Positions 33,851 to 45,085 of a stretch of 64,000 nucleotides of DNA are shown here, piece by piece (position 1 is the first letter of the stretch; each line of letters begins with the position of its first letter). The translations under genes and the position numbers were made by a program. This stretch comes from Mortierella hygrophila (lineage: Eukaryota > Mortierellomycota > Mortierellomycetes > Mortierellales > Mortierellaceae), in NCBI GenBank assembly GCA_015680625.1, contig JAAAXW010000045.1:124001-188000 (forward strand), in the 5' to 3' direction. A model generated the notes under the pieces. It saw nothing but the letters and a program-made list of their open reading frames with translations. It had not been told where the DNA came from and did not search any database.

Positions 33851-36346
33851 CTAAATGCGTCCCTTGACCCATCCCTCAAGACCTCCAGCAACCCAAATCT
33901 CCTGAACACTCTTCCCAAGACTACCAACTCTGTAAACCTTATCCTCCTGCCCCTCCCTGCTAACCTGAACCTTGCCACTCGCCAAAGAAACAGTCGCCTT
34001 CCAACCAGTCCGGTCCGTCAACTTGGCAGTACCCCTTTCGGCCGCCAGATCACGCACCAGTTCAGGACTCTCCATCAACAACAAGCCATTGTTGATTGAG
34101 TTGCGCTTGAAGGTTTCTGAGAACGATCCTGCAATAAGGAGTTTAACGCCTGCAGACAACAGGGCGGTGGCGGCTTGTTCACGAGAGGATCCTGTACCAA
34201 AGTTAAAGCCTCCGATGAGGATATCGCTGGGCTTGACGATGCTTGCGAATTGGGTGTCGTAGTTCTCCATGACCACCTTGCGCATGGTCTCCGGGCCGAT
34301 GTCGTCCTGGTAAGTGTATTTTCCAGGGTAGATGCCGTCGGTGTTGAGGTTGTCGGCAGGGCAGAAGAGCAGCTCGCCGGTCATGTGGGAGGGGAAGTTG
34401 GGGATCGTTTCATCCGAAACTGCAGCAGCCTCAGTGTTGACTGATGCTGATGCACTACTGAGGGTGATCAAGCTAGTCTTTGGTATGGGGACAGTGCTGG
34501 AAGTGGCGATGGAGGAGGGGGCGACAATCTTTCCAGAGATGGCGGAGGCGGCGACGACTGCGGGAGAGGCGAGGTAGGCGAGTGCCTTGGGAGAGCCCAT
34601 GCGACCCTTGAAGTTGCGGTTTGTTGCCGAAATACCAATCTCTCCATCCTGCAGCAATCCCGTTCCCAGACCTAGCAGAAAGTGATAATCAGAGCGTGAA
34701 GTGTCATTGGTTAGCGATCGGAGTGATTTTACAGTCACATCTTGAGTTGAGAACGATAAAGTCCATCATCATCAAATAATCACCTACCAACGCAGGGTCC
34801 ACATCCAGCAGGGAGGGCAATGGCACCAGCATCCATAAGCGCCTGCCAGTCGCCCGTCGACTCGACCTCAGCCTGGACCTCACTACTCGCCGCGGCGACA
34901 TAGAACTCAACACCCTCAGCAATCTTCTTGCCCCGAACAACATCCGCAGCCTGACGGAGATCGCTCGCACGAGAGTTGACGCACGAGACCAAGTAGGCCT
35001 TGTTGATCTTGACATCCTTCAAATCCTGAACCGACTGGGCAACCTTAACAGAGTTAGGACCCGAGATATAGGGCGATACAGTCGACAAGTCCAGGACCAA
35101 ATGCTTGGCATAGGTAGCGCCATGGTCAGGCGAGAACTTGTTCTGGGCCAACTGCTCAACTCGCTCCTTGTTGACACGTGGGTGAACAAACTCCTGACCA
35201 GCAGGGACCTTTTCAATGTTCTTGTTGGTGAACCGAGTCCTCTCCAAGACCTGGATTCGCTTCTGGTAGTACTCCCTTGTCACATCGTCAATAGGGAACA
35301 CACCGGCAAGGGCACCCCACTCCGTGGTCATGTTGGCAATCGCAAGACGGTCCTCAATATGCAACGACTGCACACCTTCGCCTGTAAACTCGATCGCCGT
35401 ATTCAGAACCTCATCCTTGTTGAAGACCGAGCACAACGTAATAATCACATCTTTGCCTGTCACACCGGGAGCCAGCTGGTTCTTGAGCTCGACCTTGACA
35501 ACGGGCGGGACTTGCCACCAAGTCTGGCCAGTGGCCCAAATAGCAGCAGCATCTGTCCGGACAATGGGTGTTCCGAGAGATCCGATACCGCCATACATGT
35601 TAGAGTGAGAGTCTGAGGCGACGGTGAGTGTTCCTGGGAATGCGTATCCTTCCTCGACCATGACCTGGTGTCCGATACCGCGGCCTGCTGGGTAGAAATC
35701 GACTTTGTTCTCTCCTGCGAACGCCTCAATCGTTGCGTACTTGTTCAAGTTCTAATCCGTCGGGAATGTGAGCAATGGGGAACGACAAGGCAAATAAAGG
35801 GTCAATGTTTTTTCTTTCTTGTCGCATGCCTTCCTGGTCTTGGTTTTTACCCCACCACACGCACTCGCGCATCTTTTTGCGTCGAGAAATTACCTTCTCG
35901 GTTTTGTTCTGGACATCGTGGTCGAGTGCAAACACGGGCTGACGAGGGTTCTTGAACTGAGCTGCACCAATACTCTTGAACCTATCCAGTCAAAACATCA
36001 CCAAGCACGACACATTGTAAGTCATCGTTTTTCTTCAAAGACAAAACAAGGTCATCTAATAATGACCTTTATGAATATCAAAGAGTACTTACTTGGAGAT
36101 GACGGCGCCGGTGTTATCGTGAGTGAGGACGTGTTCGGGCCGGATGGCAACAAAGTCGCCACTGAGGATAGTCTGGTTGGGGGAGAGGTCTACGGCGTAT
36201 CGCTGGGCAATCTTTTCGATCATGTTTTGTGGCTGGAAGGCGGTTGCGGTGGCGAGCATCCTGCGGAATGTTCTTGAGGAGTAGCGATTTGACATTGTGT
36301 TATAGGAGGTCGATAGGGACCTGACTGGTAGTGTCCTGAAGTTCAT
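33851..36346 (-). CDS. LYS4: Homoaconitase, mitochondrial (lysine biosynthesis)
   Basis: Converts homocitrate, by way of homoaconitate, to homoisocitrate in the fungal alpha-aminoadipate pathway, in the mitochondrial matrix. Four exons on the complement: 36346-36093, 35981-35894, 35751-34788 and 34671-33851. They give 708 residues, close to yeast Lys4. The chosen start gives MNFRTLPVRSLSTSYNTMS, an Arg/Ser-rich presequence. An open frame extends 72 codons further, but that part is Phe/Ser low complexity. Aconitase-family landmarks are present: FALDHDVQN, ASDSHSNMYGGIGSLGTP, the 4Fe-4S ligands Cys371 (SCVNSRASD), Cys431 and Cys434 (AGCGPCVG), then GISATNRNFKGRMGS. The swivel domain has GFNFGTGSSREQAATAL and ETFKRNSINNGLL. 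VNSR, with Val where Thr is common after the first cysteine, is a small deviation. An Ala/Ser-rich linker (about 465-510) separates the domains. Very secure call. Confidence 0.97.
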
Positions 36347-38199
36347 TATGCGTGTGTTGTGTGATAGAGTGGGGAGGAGAAGGAAAGAGGAGGGGTGTGA
36401 GGGTGGGTATGGGTGAGGTGCAAAGAAATTAGAGGAGGAAGAGAAGAAGAAGAGAAAGAAAGGAAAGAAACGCGGGGTAAAAAGAAGAAGAAGGCAAGAA
36501 AAAGACCGAGCAGGAGGAGATGAGATCGTCGAATGTGTCGAAGCCATATCAAAAAAGGTCAAAGTGATCCGAAACGATGATGATAGATGCGATGCGATGC
36601 GATCAAACTCTCATATCCATCATATGCGGGAAAAAAAGGTGACTGCGATGAACAATTCATTTATTGGTTAAGGGCATTTCATTCAATCACATGACATGGG
36701 CTGTAGTTCCCTGGCATGAAAACAAACAGGTGAGACAAAGTAAATGGTCTGATATCGAATCGAGACCTTTTAGTTCAAAAGTCAAAAACAACTCTAATTT
36801 GTCTCATCAGTTGATAGTTATTGATGAAAGAAGGGTTTGGTACCATCACCCTCAAGATGGTGGTGGTTCCTCGGTCCATGAGGACCCCTTTCGCCTATTA
36901 GAATTATTGACAAGAGTTCCTCAATAAACCCTTTTCTTTTTCTTACTACAGTGTCTATCCCCCGATACCTCCGAAAAGAAACCCTGCACCGAAACCAGGG
37001 TGTTCATCTTGTCCCTGCTGGAATAAGAAAGATGGTGTACTCATGAGTTTCATCCCCTACCTGCGATTCACAAAATACGTAAACGCACACACACACAAAT
37101 AGATCTGTGGGTCCGTTTGGACCGTGGGCCTTGCATGGTGATAGCGATGGCGATGGCGTGGCGCTTTTTAATCTATTAACAACAATCGTTCTAGCTCAAT
37201 TCAGTTCCAGTCGGGGTACTGAGATAGATGCATTCTCTGCAGGCGTATGTGTCCTTCCTTGTGCTTCTGCGCCGTAATTACATAAATACAAGTGTGTTTA
37301 TCTCGTTTTGCTGTCCGTGTGTTTTTCGATTGCTCTCAACTTTTTTTTCTCTTCTTTTCTCTTCTCTTACCACCCGCCTGTGTTCATTTGTCCCTTGTTC
37401 TCTTCTTTCATCCCACTTACATTTTCCCTTCTTTCTTTCCTTTCTTCTCTCTCCCTTTTCTTCTTACACCCTACCTCCATCCCCGTCCCGCCCTCACTCT
37501 CTCCCTCTTCACCTCCCGGCTGTCAATTCGAACCTCTACCCTCGCTTGCCTCTAAACTCGCCTGGAGAGTACCCTCAAATGACCTGCTGGACCGTTCGCT
37601 TATGACCACCCTGCGCGCACTTCTTCAACTCTTATCCTACATAACTCTCGGGACTTTTTGACTTCCCTTAAGGTCTTTCAATCGAGGGCGCCGGGATCTC
37701 CTCCTTTTCTCCCTCCTCCCTCCTCCCTCCTCCCTCCTCCTTCTGGATCTTATCCAACCCGGCAGTAGCGATATACAGGAACCAGCTGCTCTGAGCTCTG
37801 CTTCTCTTTCTCTCTCTTTGCCAATTCGCTCTTCTCTCCTCTTTTCTCTCTCCTCTCTCTTACTCTCTCACACACACTCTCTATCGCCTTTTAACTACTA
37901 CCATCTGACGACCCACCCTGCTAACGACCTATACGACAACAGAAACGACTTCCAACAAGGACACACATTCACTCAGTCCAGCTTCGCCTCGAAAAAAAAA
38001 AACTCTTCCTCCTCTACCTCGCATAAGCATAAACATAAGCATATCATAGACACAGAAACACCCCTTATTTTTCATTTCCCATTCTATTGTTTCCATCCAT
38101 TTTCAACGACTACGAAGCTACAACCAAGAACCCAACACACACACACACACACACTCAACACACACTTACACACATTCACACATATACATATAACTAATA
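36347..38199. other. Intergenic with long CT-rich leader of the polyQ gene
   Basis: The left 250 bases serve the LYS4 start. From about 37330 to 37870 the + strand is CT-rich, with repeated CTCC blocks at 37705-37740, and leads to a (CA)n stretch at about 38135-38160 just before the ATG at 38200. No other gene is supported. Confidence 0.5.
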
Positions 38200-38219
38200 A
38201 TGCCACCCTCAACGATCCC

Positions 38220-38264
<45 letters not shown>

Positions 38265-41003
38265 GCAGCAGCAACAGCAACAACAACAGCAATGTTCAAA
38301 CCAACTGCGTGTAAAAGTCAACGAAGTCGCCCCCTCATTACTCCAACCAAGTCCCATCCTCGGCGGGTCGCGCACACCGATGCACCTTGTTCACATTTCG
38401 AATCGCAAGTTGAACCGAGAGGTGTTTTCGAGCCGAGACCGGTCGATCCATCGGCGGATAGTGATCAAGAACTTTTTGACGATGTTGTACCAGCTGCATC
38501 CGGTTGAGTGGATCAAGGAGAGTAGCGTTGCGATCGATGACCAGGACCAATGGTTGGAACAGACACTCTCTGCGGCGGGGATTGATTCCCAGGTAATAAC
38601 TATTTTTGTGAGAGTGCTGTGTGCTGTCAACAGAAGTAAAGAGAGAAGAGAAAGAGATGTTATTGGTCAACGGGTGGGTCTGGTGGCCAATGGTCGTCAT
38701 GTTCATGGAATTCATTGGATGGTGTCTCACGACATGATAATTAATTCCTTTTGGTACTACATTGACATTATTACTAGGACGAGGCAGATGATGTTGATAC
38801 CAACAACGACCACACCGACAGCCATCATAACGAAAGCCAAGGGCTTGCAATACTCTCACCCTCTGCAGCAGCAGCAGCCTCAGTCGTCACCTCCCGTCGG
38901 AGACTGTCCCTCCGGTCAAACAAAGTCCCGCTCCCTCGTCCAGCATCCGTCGAACTCTCACAATCGCTCCATTCCTATCTCTCAGCGGTGTTCGATGTCA
39001 ATTGGTCCGTTAGTCAATCGTCCAACACTGAGGATTCTTTTGTCACCGCTCCTTCCAGCAATCCCTCCTCTTCATCTTCACCATCAGGATCGGGATCGTC
39101 TTCGCGTTCTCAGGCCATTTCTGCAAGGAGACCGACCTTGGGACAGAGGATGATTGAGAGCCTCATGGAACCGGAACAGGACAATGTTGGTGGTGGCATT
39201 GCACGTCGTCATCAGGGTTCTCGACAGGAGGCATCTTCATTGTCATCGCCTCAAAAAGGGCTGAGCAAGAACAGTAATGGAAGAAGCACGGATATTAATT
39301 ACAAAGCAGACGAGAGCCACCAGATGCAACGACGACAAAGCGATTCTAGACCTGACACAGGCTCATCCTTACACCAACAACCACAACAGCGCCAAGGCAG
39401 CGATAAGAAAATGGCCGCATCCACTTCCCGGGCTGGCCCCGAGAGCCGGACCCAGCCTCCTCGTCCCTCAACATCGCCCCCTCGTCCATCGACTCCACCT
39501 CCATCACTGGCCTCAAAGAAGACTCTTTTGACAACGACAACGACAAAAACACCCGAGAAGTATGCGCCTCCTCGCCCTGAACGACCTTCCTCCCCCTCCG
39601 CGATGCCCTACACTCTCTCCTTTGACCCAGACCCTTCCTTGTCCCTGCAGTCGAATTACGCTATGCCTGCTGCTGTATATGAGCCCATCTCAATGACTCC
39701 TCAACAGCACATTCACAACCACATCCATATTCATGTCCACAACTATCCCCCAGAAGCCGCAGCAGCAACGACAACCACATTATCAACATCACCGCCTCAA
39801 CGCTCCGTTACCCCGCCACCGCGGTCTTCGCGGTATCCCAAACCCCCACCACCTCGACCCACAACAACAACGACCACCACAACCACAACCACTGAGTACA
39901 TTTCCTACTCGACCGACTACTCCGCCTCGATTCATTCTCAATGGGCTACACCCGATCCAAAGGCGATCCTGGCAGCCACTGCCGCGGCGGCTGCAAACTT
40001 GCCTCCAACCTGGCAACCCGTGTCATCAGAGTCTCTTCTCCCTTCGACCGTGGCCACTATCTCGAGGTCAAGTTACCCACCAGAAAAGTCGGCTGGTGGT
40101 TTGATGAATGGCAGGGGTGTGGAAGAGGAAGTGGGGGAGGAACAACCGTATCTGGCCATGACACCCCCAACGACTTCACGATATCTTCGCTCCCCCCCAC
40201 CTCCACCATATACCCAGTCGCCCATTGATCAGAGCTCCTTTGCGGCCCCGCTATCGCCTTCAATGTCTCCTACTGCCTTTTCACCCTTTGAAGCAGCCTA
40301 CGCTTCCAAGCAACAACAGTCAGTCTTCACGCCCATTCTGACAGCCCAGCCTCAGTCGACTCTTTTCGGCAGTACCAGCGCTAGTGCCAATCAGAAGCTG
40401 TTGGAGTACAAGCTGTACCAGGAGCGCCAAAAGATGTTTGCTCGCGGGGACGACTCTGAAAAAGACGAGTCCTCAAAACTGGATGGCCTCGGGTTCATCC
40501 GCAGACTGTCGCGTCAGAGCTCCAAGAAGAAAAACCCTCTGGCAAGTATCAGTGCCCCCCTTCCCTCGACCTTGTCCTACTCTTCCTCTTCAGCCTCTTC
40601 AATGACATCCTTGTCTGTCGCCGTGCCCCTCCACACCATCGGCGGTGGCCTCGAGAGATACCACGACGACTATCAGCAACAATCCTCCTCCCAATCCAAA
40701 GGATTGGACGCTCATGGCAGCCCCCGGTACTCATTACAACCAGCAGCCAAGAACGCAGTGAGTATGTTTAAGGGTACACTCTCATCCGTCAAGAGCGGTC
40801 TCTCCCGGTCTTCGTCTCCTACTCCCCCTGTGACTTCGTCGATTGGACCGATTGGCCCCCAGATGACAATGAGTTCTAGCGCGTTGACGTATGGAGCGGA
40901 TAACAAGGTGTCTTGTCTGGGACCTTCACAGGTGTACCATTACCCTACCCCTTCTACGAGTGCTTCTCCCACTTCTGCGACCTTGACTACGACTGTGCTA
41001 TGA
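38200..41003 (+). CDS. PolyQ, Ser/Pro/Thr-rich disordered protein of unknown function
   Basis: Two exons, 38200-38592 and 38778-41003, give 872 residues. The junction is phase 0, with GTAATA and TACTAG ends, joining ...AAGIDSQ to DEADDVDTN. The start ATG is followed by 24 glutamines. A more ordinary segment (about 35-130, with LTMLYQLHPVEWIKESSVAI and QWLEQTLSAAGID) is the only part that could fold. The rest is Ser/Pro/Thr/Gln-rich with runs of Thr, His-rich HIHNHIHIHVHNY, and short islands such as RRPTLGQRMIESLMEPEQ, KLLEYKLYQERQKMFARG and GLGFIRRLSRQSSKKKNPL. No known domain, signal peptide or membrane segment is seen. Over most of the first exon a second frame is also open (37818-38507) and contains plausible-looking sequence, so the start and frame of the N-terminus are the weak points. 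I do not recognise the family. Confidence 0.65.
38221..38292 (+). repeat. CAA/CAG trinucleotide tract encoding Gln24
   Basis: 72 bases of CAA with interspersed CAG, in frame, directly after the seventh codon of the gene starting at 38200. The mixture of CAA and CAG interrupts a pure repeat. Confidence 0.95.
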
Positions 41004-42591
41004 TCCTGACCAGAAGTAACTTTGTCAGCGCATTCGTTGTAATTTCATTCTCTTCCTTCCCTTTACCAGGTCCGCTTGTGCAACAGCGGCCCACCCTCCC
41101 CCCTCCCTCCAACATTTTCACCAAGAAAACGCAAAAGCAAAAATAAAAAAAAACAGAAATCCTCCTCATACTTGTCTTTCAAATAAAAAGCCCAAATGCT
41201 CCCCTCCTTCCCATTGACACCAAAATTATGGGCGGATGATGTCGAAAAAGTGTGAGCGGTCGAAATGCATTTGTTGCGTGCCCATGGTCGAAGAGAGAAG
41301 GAAATAAAGGGAGAGGGAAGGGCTAAATGCACTTGAGAGCGATGATGTTGGGTTGGAGCTGAGCACCGAAGGATAAAAGGAAGGATGCATCGCTGGTAAG
41401 GGAATATGCCCGACTCTTTTGTTTTTGTTTGTAGTCGTGCAGATGTATGTTTTTTTTTGAAAAGGGGATGCAAGAAGGTAGTAAAGAGATGAAGATGTAG
41501 CACTTGTTGAAGGAAGAGAGATGAGAGTGAGCAATAACAAGTATTCCTCCGATGGCGCATCGAAGAGTGAGCATACCATGGCATAGCGATTGACAAGTGC
41601 AAGAGACAAAAAAGGAGCTGGGTGGAAGGAGCTACGGACCAACAGACAAAAAGAAGAAAGAATGAAGGAGTTGCAAGACCGTTGTTCCTGCTTTTGAATT
41701 GAGCATGCATGACTCCCCTTTTTCGCCCTTGCATCCACGCATCCATGCCATCCCTCATTTTTTTTGTTGTTGTTTGCACTAGCCGTCTGCCACAAAGGAT
41801 GTAAAAGAACCTCCGCAGTAGGCGGCGTTCCTTTAATGATCGGGTCCCATTCAGTTGATGATGATTGATATGCTGCCCACTTTTTTTTCCTGTCACTTTT
41901 GTCCAAGATGCAACCATGGACTAGGCTGTTCCTCATCCAGGTACCATCACTGATGACTTTTTCTGTCTCACTAAGGTACCAGGAATAGAAGAATAAATTG
42001 AAAGGCAACAATGTTTCTTTCTTTCACTTCCCTCGTAGCTAGCATGGACACCATAGAAGAGTGAGAGGCAATTGACGGGAAGGAAAGACAGGGCGGATGC
42101 ATTGGAAGCAAGTATATGCATATGTCCTTAGGTTTTAGTGTATTAGACGTCCCTTTTTCGCTCATGTGTGCGTTGTGTTCTGTGGTGGCAACGATCGGTA
42201 TTATTTTTTTCCCTTTTGTGTGCCTATGTACTCCTCCTTCACACTCACGCCCTTCTGCCTGCCTGCCTGCCCTTCCCTATCTCCCTTTTCCCTGTCTCTC
42301 TTCTCTTCTTTACTCTCCGCACACCCTCACTCATTTTCTTTTCTCTCTCACTCATTCACTCATTCACACACTCTCCACTCCTTTCTCTTCTCATCCTCCT
42401 TATCTCACTCCCTTTCCCATCAACAACCACTCTCATTCAACCGACTCTTACCCCATCCCACGCCCACCCTCGCAACACATTCACTTCTCATTGCCATAAC
42501 CCTAAATAACCATAAAAAAATCATAACAATAGCAGCAACAAATCCGCACTACATCCACAACATACCAACTATATCAATAGGAACTACACCA
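41004..42591. other. Intergenic; long overlapping open frames without gene character
   Basis: About 1.6 kb. Two minus-strand frames of 260-285 codons overlap each other at 41063-42011. Their translations are Ser/Phe/Cys/His-rich without motifs, and both cannot be real. The part from about 42230 to 42480 is CT-rich and is the likely leader of the first monooxygenase gene. Confidence 0.5.
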
Positions 42592-44841
42592 ATGCCTTTT
42601 TCAAAAGACCATTGGGGAAAAGACGCTAAAGTAAGCGGTCGCCCAAAAAACAACAGCAAGCCCTACTCCACCTCTTTACCCTCCAGTTCACGAACAAAAT
42701 CCTCATCTACCACATCCACAAGAACCCCCAACCACCCCCGCAGACGACCACAAACCCAGCTTCAACGCATCCTCATCGTCGGTGGCAGTATCCACGGCCT
42801 CATCCTCGCCATCCTGCTCCAACGCCTCCGTATCGATTACCTCATCCTCGAGCGGACCTGTGAGTACGGAGTACCACCCAATGGAATCGTTCTCGGCTCG
42901 TTCGTCCTCAATTTGCTTGATATGCTCGGATTGGTCGACATTGTCAAGTCGCGGTCGTGGGAGGTCCACCGAATGAAGATCTGGCGAGAGAATGGGAACA
43001 TCCAGGCTGAGACCGATTTCTCGGGGGCCGCGGATCGATACTCGCATAACGGCATTGCGATCCCCGGGAGGGTGTTCCAGGATATTTTGAGAGCACAGAT
43101 CCCCGAGGACAAGATCCTGTGGGGGAAGGAGGTCAAAGGGTATGTGCAGGATGAGTTTGAGGTCAGGGCTTCCTGTCAGGATGGGGATGTCTATTGGGGG
43201 ACCATGTTGGTTGGGTGCGATGGAATGCATAGCACGATTCGGAAGCTGTTGCATCAGGAGCAGGCCAATAGGTTGTCGGTTGAGGATAGGAGGCCGGATC
43301 GGAGGACCTGTAGTGTGAGGGGAATAACGACGGTTCTGGACGATATTACATGCCTGGACCCGGATGCCATGCAAGACATCTTTCGGATGGACCATATCAA
43401 CACCCAAGTCATCCTTGGTCAAGCTGAGCCCTATGCTGTACGTCTTCATTCTTCAATTGGTCCTTGAATTGTCTTTTCCTTGTTCATCCTGCCTGTACAT
43501 GTTCTCACTGGTTTTTCTTTCTTCAATTAACATGGCTTGTAGTGCTGGATGGTTCCAATGCCAGGGGAGCGCAAGATAAGCTGGATGATCACTTACCACC
43601 GGCCTGAGGACGAACCAGCAACACACCCTGACGAACTGGAACCAGACTCGATGGATCGACCCAATGTCGAGCAAGAGTTTATCAACAAAGTCAGGCAAGT
43701 GAGCAAACAAATCAAAGACCAAAACAACAAACAAAAAAGGGCGAACAGTAAGATGCTAAACGAGAGCACACCAAAACTGAGAATGGAGAGATCTGCTAAT
43801 TGAGCGTCCTTTGGCTAGTGTTTGATCGGCATGCATGGTCATAAAATTAACCGACGCTTTGCTTTTGCTTTTTTTTTCTTAGGGACTACTACTGTCCTTA
43901 TGGCGGCGGATCGTTGGGTCATCTCTTGGACCACAGCGACCCAGAGGAGATCTATCAAGTTTCGAGTGACAGGCGGTCGTATGACATGTGGTATAGCGGT
44001 CGTGTTGTTCTCGGCGGTGATGGTAAGTTGTTTGCTTTGCTTTGCTCTTTTATTTCGCTCTGGCTTGTGCATGATTGGATGCATAGATACCGCTTCTTAC
44101 AGTTGCTGACCAAGAAACGCCTTTATTTTCTATCCAATTTCGGTGTCACCTTCTAGCATGCCACAAGGTAACTAGCGGGAAAATAATACGTTCATTGTTA
44201 TTTACGTTCAGATTGACTAGACAGCTCATTGACACCTTTTCTTCTATGTTTTTTTTCAACTTTTCCCTGAACCCTCGTTCACAGCTTGTGCCAGGAGCAG
44301 GTCAAGGGTAGGAACCACACACATAAATACTGACATTTAAAAGAGTGAATTGATGGCACACTCATTCCTATATGACTCTAACGAGAACATATATTGTTAC
44401 AACGATAATAGAGCATTGCAGGCGATGCTGGACGCATGTTCACTGGCCCCACTAATTCAACACGCGTTAGTAACAAGCGGGAACACATCGGGAGCCGAAC
44501 AATTACGACACATCACCACTGCCTTAGAATCTTACTACCGCGAACGGCACGAGATTGCAAGGACCGCCGTTGAAGGGTCTGCAGATCTGAATCGATTAAT
44601 GGTGCTTCATTTCTCACATGAACCTGCTAGTCTTGCATACCTCCAGGATCCAAACCAGCCAGTGATGATTTCTCCGAGTGGACAGCCGATCTTGTATATG
44701 GCGCCCCCGAATATTGATTTGGAGTTTGATTTCTTCCCGGTATGGTTGCAGCGGTATGCGGAAGGGATGAATCAGTTTGCGGCTGGGGTGCATGCAGAAG
44801 AAGAGGACCATAGTGACGATGAGGAACCCTTTCTGCTTTGA
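42592..44841 (+). CDS. FAD-dependent monooxygenase 1 (PHBH/UbiH type)
   Basis: Aromatic-hydroxylase-type flavoprotein that would use NAD(P)H and oxygen on an unknown substrate. Six exons: 42592-43437, 43543-43694, 43883-44022, 44157-44167, 44285-44307 and 44412-44841. The product is 533 residues. A basic Ser/Thr-rich lead (1-55) precedes the FAD Rossmann motif LIVGGSIHGL (GxSxxG at 64-69; Ser for the middle Gly is common in fungal members). The DG motif is GCDGMHSTIR (208-217). The GD motif GGDACHKLVPGAGQGALQAM starts at about 377. The second intron starts GCAAGT, a GC-AG intron, because only that donor keeps the frame to DYYCPYGGG. The fourth exon is 11 nt and encodes the ACHK part; the fifth is 23 nt. 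It leads an array of three related genes on the same strand. Confidence 0.85.
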
Positions 44842-45085
44842 ACACCGTGAATAAAATTGCGCCACCAGTATTATTCTTCTGTCAAATAATATGCTGCTGA
44901 TTTTTCGTGTTGAGTCATCACACGCCATCGCTCACTTCGATCCCCATCAACACTTTCCTCATCACCATTTAAACACGCACTCACATTCCCACAACACGTC
45001 AGCATAAACTCACACTACACAGCACCACCTGAAAACGCTCACTCTACACGCACGCTTCTCACTCAACAACACCAATCAAAGTACC

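Noticed and set aside
36347..36562. N-terminal extension of LYS4 by 72 codons
   Set aside because: The extension is Phe/Ser low complexity typical of a translated CT-rich leader. The downstream Met gives a normal mitochondrial presequence.
41063..42011. Two overlapping minus-strand frames of about 260-285 codons
   Set aside because: They overlap in different frames, are rich in Cys/His/Phe/Ser, show no domain, and lie in a promoter-like intergenic region.
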